From Acetobacteraceae bacterium (lineage in GTDB: Bacteria; Pseudomonadota; Alphaproteobacteria; Acetobacterales; Acetobacteraceae): 19,400 nucleotides of DNA. A program made the translations under genes and the position numbers. The stretch is taken from positions 1-19,400 of the forward strand of contig JASHVB010000615.1 in the NCBI GenBank assembly GCA_030039695.1. Reading direction: 5' to 3'. Shown one piece after another: positions 14,816 to 19,400 of this stretch. The notes under the pieces were generated by a model. That model made no database searches, was not told the origin of the DNA, and was given only the letters and a program-made list of their open reading frames with translations. Positions within the stretch are counted from its first letter, which is position 1. Each line of letters opens with the position of its first letter.

Positions 14816-16489
14816 CTATCGCCCACGACTGAAGGAAGGCAAACAGCAGAATTGCCCGAATTGCTTCGCCTCGTTCCGAAGCTCAGTTGGAATCGATTGA
14901 CACCTCGCAATCAGACCTTGTGAGCCAATACCTGCCAGGAGCCTGTGGTAATCGACAATATGATTTCCCCAGCCATCCTGATCAATATAAGTTGCCAATA
15001 TTGGCTGAAAGGACGAGCGAAACACGTAGTACGTCAGCTCATCAACCACCAAATGGTGGAGTCTGTCGTGCGAGCGAAGACCACACATGGCACCTGCGGC
15101 AACGATCTGCGGCCGCAGGCGACTATAACCGAATGGAACTATGGACCATTTCTGTTTCCTCGCATAACCCGGATCGGTCCACGCCCCGAGAACCCAAGGT
15201 GCATAATTCCACAGCAGCGTCGCTTGGTTGACCAGGGCTAGACCGATCAGTCCTACGAAAGCACCTCGGCAAAGTCGCTGGAATCGGAGCATGCCCAACC
15301 AGTTGCTGATCTCGTACCGGGCAACCCATAGCGAACCCACGGTGGAGAGAACGAGGACCGGCATCATCACGGCTTCCTCGTAGTCGGCCTTGAAGACCCG
15401 CGCGATTGACGACGCCGCCCAGAATGCCCACAGAGCTGTTAGCGCCGCGACTGGCATGTCCAATCGGCGGGATCGAACTGCACCAGCTGCAGCGAGAATG
15501 AACGCCGAAGCTCCGGCCATAAAAAGCCCGACGAAGGCTGCCGACGTTATTTTCCGCACTGTCCACGCGAGCCAACCGCTAGCGGGAGGTATCATGTCCG
15601 AAGTGAAGTAGTAATTGAACTGGAATTGCTTAATGTAAAGGGCGCGCAGCGGTTCGTGTACGTCCTCACTCAAAAGCGCACGCAGGTAAGCCAACAGCTG
15701 GTGGTCGGCCTCAGCAATCGTGATGTTCTCCAGCATCAGAATGCGATGCACACTGGGATCCGAGCATGCAGACAATGCGCTCCAGTTCCCCAGCGCGGCA
15801 AATCCAATCACCGAGATGCACACCGCGCCGGCCCACGCGATAATCTGGCGGCTGCTGAAGCGAAATAGAAATAGCAGCATCAGCGGCAAGACAAACAATC
15901 CACGCGGATGCTCTGATATGACAAAGCCGCAGAAGAGAGTGACGATAAGACCTTGAAGGATGTCTAAGAGGACGCCAAGCCTGGGAGGCGACGCATCAAA
16001 GATCAGCGGGAGCGCGAGAATGAGAATTGCGGTGCTCAGGATCTGTTCGGGCCGGTTCATCACCAGTAAGAACGGCATGATGCCGATCGTCGCGAATGAC
16101 AGGACCAGCACTGCACTGGTCCACCTCGTGATTGCGCGGCGGAGAATTCGAGACACTATCACCCAGGCGATGCAGAGTTGGGCCAGACCCAATAGGAACC
16201 CGCTAACACGAATGAAGATGGGATCGTCCACCCTCTCGTAGAGCAGGCTATCCAGGTATCGAAATGGAAGCAGCAGCCTGGGGATGGGGACCGCATAATT
16301 GCCGCATTGCGGGAGCAGCTTAACGCTCTGCAACCCGTCAAGGTACATGCGGCCCTCGATCAGCTTCCAGCCCAGCTCATCCGTGTAAACCGGCAAGAAG
16401 AAAGCGACCGCGAAGCTCAAGACCGCCCCGAACAGAACCGCTGCTGAGACAAGCCTGATCACTCTATGACAATCATATTCTGGGCTCAT
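14816..16489 (-). CDS. Large multi-spanning membrane protein, putative GT-C glycosyltransferase
   Basis: A 557-residue protein with about 10-12 hydrophobic spans, from SAAVLFGAVLSFAVAFFL (residues 15-32) to about residue 430. A soluble C-terminal region of about 120 residues follows. Directly after the first span the periplasmic loop reads PVYTDELGWKL; Asp37-Glu38 sits where GT-C enzymes (PMT, ArnT, Gtr) keep the catalytic acidic pair. GT-C enzymes take sugars from polyprenyl phosphate in the periplasm, so it would complete the GtrB/GtrA pathway encoded opposite. I recognise no closer family, and the assignment rests on topology plus this motif. The start at 16489 is chosen because the upstream open frame overlaps the NUDIX gene and reads as its shadow; the ribosome binding site is weak (GGGATAT). 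The gap to the NUDIX stop is 46 bases, so the two may share a transcript. Confidence 0.7.
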   Translation of the reverse strand: MSPEYDCHRVIRLVSAAVLFGAVLSFAVAFFLPVYTDELGWKLIEGRMYLDGLQSVKLLPQCGNYAVPIPRLLLPFRYLDSLLYERVDDPIFIRVSGFLLGLAQLCIAWVIVSRILRRAITRWTSAVLVLSFATIGIMPFLLVMNRPEQILSTAILILALPLIFDASPPRLGVLLDILQGLIVTLFCGFVISEHPRGLFVLPLMLLFLFRFSSRQIIAWAGAVCISVIGFAALGNWSALSACSDPSVHRILMLENITIAEADHQLLAYLRALLSEDVHEPLRALYIKQFQFNYYFTSDMIPPASGWLAWTVRKITSAAFVGLFMAGASAFILAAAGAVRSRRLDMPVAALTALWAFWAASSIARVFKADYEEAVMMPVLVLSTVGSLWVARYEISNWLGMLRFQRLCRGAFVGLIGLALVNQATLLWNYAPWVLGAWTDPGYARKQKWSIVPFGYSRLRPQIVAAGAMCGLRSHDRLHHLVVDELTYYVFRSSFQPILATYIDQDGWGNHIVDYHRLLAGIGSQGLIARCQSIPTELRNEAKQFGQFCCLPSFSRGR

Positions 16490-16535
16490 TCGTGGATATC
16501 CCGTAGGAAAAAGGGGATCGCGTCGTCGAGGAACG

Positions 16536-16970
16536 CTACTTGCTGACAGCAGCGCAACGCGCGCGGACTTCCGCGAGGACGCGCGCCATGTTGCGGCCGA
16601 CCTTGGCAAGTGCCTCGTCCCACGCGAACACGCCGAAGCGGTCGAACTCCGGTACGCTGGCGCCTGAGGGCAGCAGGAACGTGGACCGGCAGGTGAGCGT
16701 CTCCGGCTGCGGCATCTGCGGCGGTGCCCACGCGAACAGCGCAAGGGCCTTACCCGGCATGTAGGTGTGCACGCCGAGATCGTGCAGCGCGCGTCCCGGG
16801 ACGATCAGCCCCGTTTCCTCGTCCAGTTCGCGCGCAGCGGCGGCGGCAAAGGATTCGCCCGGCTCGGCGATCCCCTTGGGTATGTCCCAGCGCGGAGAGC
16901 GGGTTGCGTGGCCAAGCAACAAGCGTTCGCCGTCGGTGACCAGCACGCCGCAGGAGGTATGTCTTGCCAT
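16536..16970 (-). CDS. NUDIX hydrolase
   Basis: A 144-residue cytoplasmic hydrolase of nucleoside diphosphates linked to another moiety. The NUDIX box is exact at residues 33-55: G-x5-E-x7-REL-x-EE-x-GL (GIAEPGE, then RELDEETGL), which binds the catalytic Mg2+. The N-terminus (RHTSCGVLVTDGERLLLGHA) and WDIPKG before the box are typical of small MutT-like proteins. The late segment FDRFGVFAWDEALAKV is seen in putative NUDIX members without a defined substrate. ATG 16970 has TGAGG about 5 bases upstream. Substrate is unknown, and a link to the glycan genes is not required. An inverted-repeat element begins 12 bases upstream of the start. Confidence 0.9.
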   Translation of the reverse strand: MARHTSCGVLVTDGERLLLGHATRSPRWDIPKGIAEPGESFAAAAARELDEETGLIVPGRALHDLGVHTYMPGKALALFAWAPPQMPQPETLTCRSTFLLPSGASVPEFDRFGVFAWDEALAKVGRNMARVLAEVRARCAAVSK

Positions 16971-16981
16971 GGTGCCTCACG

Positions 16982-17095
16982 CGTCATCGCGAGGAGTGCA
17001 GTATTCCTCGAGCTTCACCGCGGAACCAATCCCGCATGGGCTTGCGCCGCGGAGTGGATCAAGGCTTCGTTACTGCCCTCCTCGCAACGACACGC
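16982..17095. repeat. Imperfect inverted-repeat element between NUDIX and pdxY
   Basis: GCGAGGAGTGCAGTA (16989-17003) faces TACTGCCCTCCTCGC (17071-17085), 14 of 15 matched, and similarity extends outward to CGTCATC/GACACG. Inside, CCGCGG copies allow a second helix. The form matches the common 'GCGAGGAGxGCA...' dispersed intergenic repeats of several proteobacteria (recalled, not searched). Its right edge touches the pdxY stop codon. Confidence 0.6.
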
Positions 17096-17097
17096 GA

Positions 17098-17970
17098 CTA
17101 ACATTCGACCGCGATGAAACGCTGCGATGGACGGACGAATTCCTCCTGCGCCGCGACCATGAGAATCTCGCGCGAGCCCGCCTCGGCGGTGCGTCTCAAG
17201 AGGCCGTGCACCGACGAACCTGCCGCTTCCAGTGCCGCAACCGCGCTACCAGCGTTCAGGCGATGGAACAAGAACAGCGCCGCGATGGCGTCACCGGCAC
17301 CGTTAACGGCGATGGGCAGGCGTGGCGTGCGCAGTAAGTGGAAACGGCCCGCTTCTCCCACCATCAGGTCGAGGTGATCGTCGGGCGTGTCCCGGGTATC
17401 CAGGCTGGTGAGCAGCACGCAACGCAGGCCGTCGGGACGCAACGTTGCGGCGAGCTGCGTGACTGCGGCTTTTGCTTCAGCGAGCGTGGCACAGGTGCGC
17501 CCGGTCAGGCGTTCTAGTTCGAAACGATTCGGCGTGGCGATGTCGGCCTGCGGCAGGGCGCGGTCGCGCAGAAAGGCCTCGATGCCTTCGCGGACGTAGA
17601 CGCCTTCCTCGATGTCGCCAATCACCGGATCGCAGCAATAAACGGCGGCCGGATGTTCCGAGCGCACGCGCTGCACGGCATGCAGGATGGCCTCGCCGAT
17701 CGAAGCGTCGCCCAGGTAGCCGGACAGCACGGCGTCGCAGTGCCGCAGCACGCCGCGGGCGGCGATGCCGTCCACCAGGTCACGGACTTGCTCGCCAGTA
17801 TACACCTGCCCGGTCCAGTGGCCGTAGCCGGTGTGGTTGGAGAACTGCACCGTGTTGATCGTCCAGACTTCGACGCCGAGGCGCTGCAGCGGAAACACCG
17901 CGCTAGCGTTGCCGACATGGCCGTAAGCGACCCAGGACTGGATGGAGAGAATCTGCAGCGGGCGGTTCAT
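17098..17970 (-). CDS. pdxY: Pyridoxal kinase PdxY
   Basis: A 290-residue cytoplasmic kinase that phosphorylates pyridoxal (and usually related vitamers) with ATP in the vitamin B6 salvage pathway. It is a ribokinase-fold PfkB/PdxK enzyme. The substrate-side signature is nearly complete: ILSIQSWVAYGHVGNASAVF (residues 7-26), NTVQFSNHTGYGHWTG (39-54) and CDAVLSGYLG. CDPVIGD binds the ATP/Mg side. GAGD at 224-227, the anion hole with the catalytic Asp, sits in AVNGAGDAIAALFLF. Length fits E. coli PdxY (about 287 residues). ATG 17970 is chosen by homology; upstream residues belong to an IS66 remnant in the same frame. No clear ribosome binding site is seen. It is a single gene bounded by a repeat on one side and IS debris on the other, so its expression signals may have been altered. 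Confidence 0.92.
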   Translation of the reverse strand: MNRPLQILSIQSWVAYGHVGNASAVFPLQRLGVEVWTINTVQFSNHTGYGHWTGQVYTGEQVRDLVDGIAARGVLRHCDAVLSGYLGDASIGEAILHAVQRVRSEHPAAVYCCDPVIGDIEEGVYVREGIEAFLRDRALPQADIATPNRFELERLTGRTCATLAEAKAAVTQLAATLRPDGLRCVLLTSLDTRDTPDDHLDLMVGEAGRFHLLRTPRLPIAVNGAGDAIAALFLFHRLNAGSAVAALEAAGSSVHGLLRRTAEAGSREILMVAAQEEFVRPSQRFIAVEC

Positions 17971-18039
17971 GCGCGGAGCGTAGCGCATTGCGCCGTGGCG
18001 GTCAGGGTGGAGCGGCGGCGCCGGTGGCGTGCAAGTCTT

Positions 18040-18165
18040 GGGCGTGGTTCGTCCGGATACAACCCGCCCCAGCACAATGCTGAGCCCAGTCATCGGATCG
18101 ATGCGGTTGAGCTTGGCCGTTTGCATCAACGCGATGGCTGCCGACCGATGACGCACCCCGCCGTC
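18040..18165 (-). mobile_element. IS66-type transposase C-terminal remnant
   Basis: In the frame leading into pdxY the minus strand encodes DGGVRHRSAAIALMQ, then TAKLNRIDPMTGLSIVLGRV. This follows the ending of IS66-family transposases (SDxGGxRAAxxYxLIxTAKLNxxDPxxxLxxVLxRI), which sits at the transposase's C-terminus. Nothing else of the transposase is intact, and the terminal RIDELLPW motif is lost. It is therefore debris of an old insertion about 70-200 bases upstream of pdxY. Confidence 0.6.
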
Positions 18166-18475
18166 CAAGGCGGCACCACAGTGCCGGTATCTGTTATTTG
18201 CCGTCGATTACGCCCACCCAGGCGGACCCGGGCGAGGTGGTACCAACGCGCTCTGCCCCGCCATTGCGGCGCCGGAGGCCCGAGCCGCACCCACACCGTC
18301 GCCGCGCAGCAAACTGACGCGTCCGGGATCGCCATGCCTCGCCGCTCTCCGAGGCGCAGGCAACCAACACCTCAGCCAGCGTCTCGACATGTTTCGGCCG
18401 GCCGGCGCGCACGCGTTGGCGCACGCGGCGTCTCAGCTCCGCTGGGTTCCGTTCCGTGCCGAGTACCATCATTCG
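18166..18475. other. G+C-rich stretch without a gene
   Basis: Frames on both strands are open and Arg-rich. None has a ribosome binding site or a recognised motif. It may hold further unrecognisable debris of the IS66 insertion whose remnant lies beside it. Confidence 0.45.
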
Positions 18476-18479
18476 GTGC

Positions 18480-18594
18480 CATTGCGAGCCGCACCACGGC
18501 AAAGCGATCTCACTCGGGAACTCGCTTGGTCCGCGCGGCCCATTGTTGTTCTCGTATGAGATTGCTTTTTGGTCGCGGGGTTGCAGTGCCATTG
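18480..18594. repeat. Second imperfect inverted-repeat element
   Basis: CATTGCGAGCCGCACCACGG with AAAGCGATCTCACTCGGGAAC (18480-18521) faces GTTCTCGTATGAGATTGCTT and the sequence to CATTG (18548-18594). The arms align with several mismatches. It resembles the well-known CATTGCGAG...AGCAATCTC intergenic repeat type. It ends about 22 bases before the broken Old Yellow Enzyme gene. Confidence 0.5.
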
Positions 18595-18616
18595 AGACGC
18601 AAGAAACCCTGACCGC

Positions 18617-19400
18617 ATGCCACACACGCCGTTGCTTTTTCAGCCTGTCAGCTTCCGTTCGGTAACCTCACGTAACCGCATTGTCGTCTCGCCGATGTGC
18701 CAATCCAGCGCCACCGAGGGGCTGGGAGACGATTGGCATATCCAACACCACGGCGCGCGTGCCATGGGCGGCGCCGGTATCGTGTTCACCGAAGCGACGC
18801 ATGTATCGGCGGTCGGACGCATCACGCATCACTGCCTCGGCCTTGGGACGAGAGGAACCAGACCCGGCTGGGCTGCATCGTCGCGATCATCGAGCGCGGC
18901 GGAGCCGTACCAGCGGTGCAGCTCGCACATGCCGGGCGTAAGGCGTTGGTAAAGGGGCCATGGGAGGGCGGCGCACCGATCGCGCCGCAGGACGGCGGCC
19001 GGGTACCACTGGCGCCCAGCGCCATTCGCATGGTCGCCGGTGCGACTGATCCACATGCTCTCTGCGGGGGAGATCGCCGACATTGCCGGCCAGTTCGCCA
19101 CGTCCGCACGGCTCGCGCGCGGGGCCGGCGTTAAGCTACTGGAACTGCACGCGGCGCACGGAGACCTGACGCACGCGTTGCTGTCGCCGATCTCCAACCG
19201 GCGCACCGATGCCTATGGCGGCGACGCGGCTGGACGCAGCCGTTTCCTCACGGAAATGCTGGATGCGATCCGCTCGGAATGGCCGGCCGATTTGCCGCTA
19301 TGGGTGCGACTGTCTTGTGCTGACTGGGCACGGGCGGGCTGACCATCGACGACACGGTGGCGCTGTGCTGACGGCTGGCAGCGCGCGGGGACGTTGACCT
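18617..19400 (+). pseudogene. Old Yellow Enzyme (NADH:flavin oxidoreductase) gene, broken, 3' partial
   Basis: The intact family is an FMN ene-reductase of YqjM/OYE type. The protein reads in one frame from 18617 (LFQPVSFRSVTSRNRIVVSP, then MCQSSATEGLGDDWHIQHHG) to about 18845. It continues in a second from there to about 19055 (CIVAIIERGGAVPAVQLAHA, then GRKALVKGPWEGGAPIAPQDGG). It returns to the first (SAGEIADIAGQFATSARLAR, then LLELHAAHG and SNRRTDAYGG) to about 19335, then changes again to GLTIDDTVALC. There TGA at 19369-19371 interrupts it before RLAARG. The catalytic Tyr of HAAHGY is Asp (HAAHGDLTHALLSP). Three frameshifts, one stop and a lost active-site residue argue against a sequencing slip and for a true pseudogene. 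The end lies beyond the window. Confidence 0.85.

Noticed and set aside
18194..18625. A minus-strand frame between pdxY and the OYE gene
   Set aside because: It passes through the inverted-repeat element and has Arg/Gly/Ser-rich noise composition.
1..19400. CRISPR array or tRNA genes
   Set aside because: No regularly spaced repeats were seen, and no T-loop sequence with a matching acceptor stem was found by eye.

Overview
The window is GC-rich bacterial chromosome. Its gene content (family 5 solute-binding transporter, PdxY, NUDIX hydrolase, GtrA-type glycan genes), its G+C-rich short inverted repeats and its terminators suggest a Gammaproteobacterium, possibly Xanthomonadales-like. That placement is an inference from style, not from a marker gene. 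I see no rRNA, tRNA, CRISPR array or intact transposase.

Layout. (1) 1-217: the tail of a response-regulator receiver domain. (2) About 220-4860 is a loose accessory stretch of short genes: a coiled-coil protein (869-1270, minus), a small Cro-like HTH protein (1448-1705, minus) between two short-chain-dehydrogenase scraps, two small exported proteins (1980-2213 minus, 2680-2952 plus), a degraded XRE-type HTH gene (2981-3328, minus) and a gene broken across three frames (3447-4116). Many G+C-rich hairpins separate them. (3) 4865-8344: a peptide/nickel-type ABC transporter operon with a binding protein and two permeases but no ATPase. A 51-codon open frame carrying a palindrome sits between the permeases and overlaps both. 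A cupin gene (8354-8860) converges on it. (4) About 8861-10397 has no confident gene but holds a cluster of strong hairpins and a good sigma70-like promoter.

(5) 10398-14205 is a tight operon: polyprenyl-phosphate-type GT2 glycosyltransferase, NAD(P)-dependent epimerase/reductase, SAM methyltransferase, GtrA-like flippase and a second methyltransferase. Converging on it from the other side are a large multi-spanning membrane protein with a GT-C-like Asp-Glu in its first loop (14816-16489) and a NUDIX hydrolase (16536-16970). Together these look like a system that loads a sugar on undecaprenyl phosphate, modifies or methylates it, flips it and transfers it to a surface glycan. The joint function is inferred.

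(6) 17098-17970 is pdxY (pyridoxal kinase), flanked by two imperfect inverted-repeat elements and an IS66-transposase remnant. (7) 18617 to the window end is an Old Yellow Enzyme gene broken by at least three frameshifts and a stop codon. The accessory stretches therefore carry several decaying genes around intact operons.
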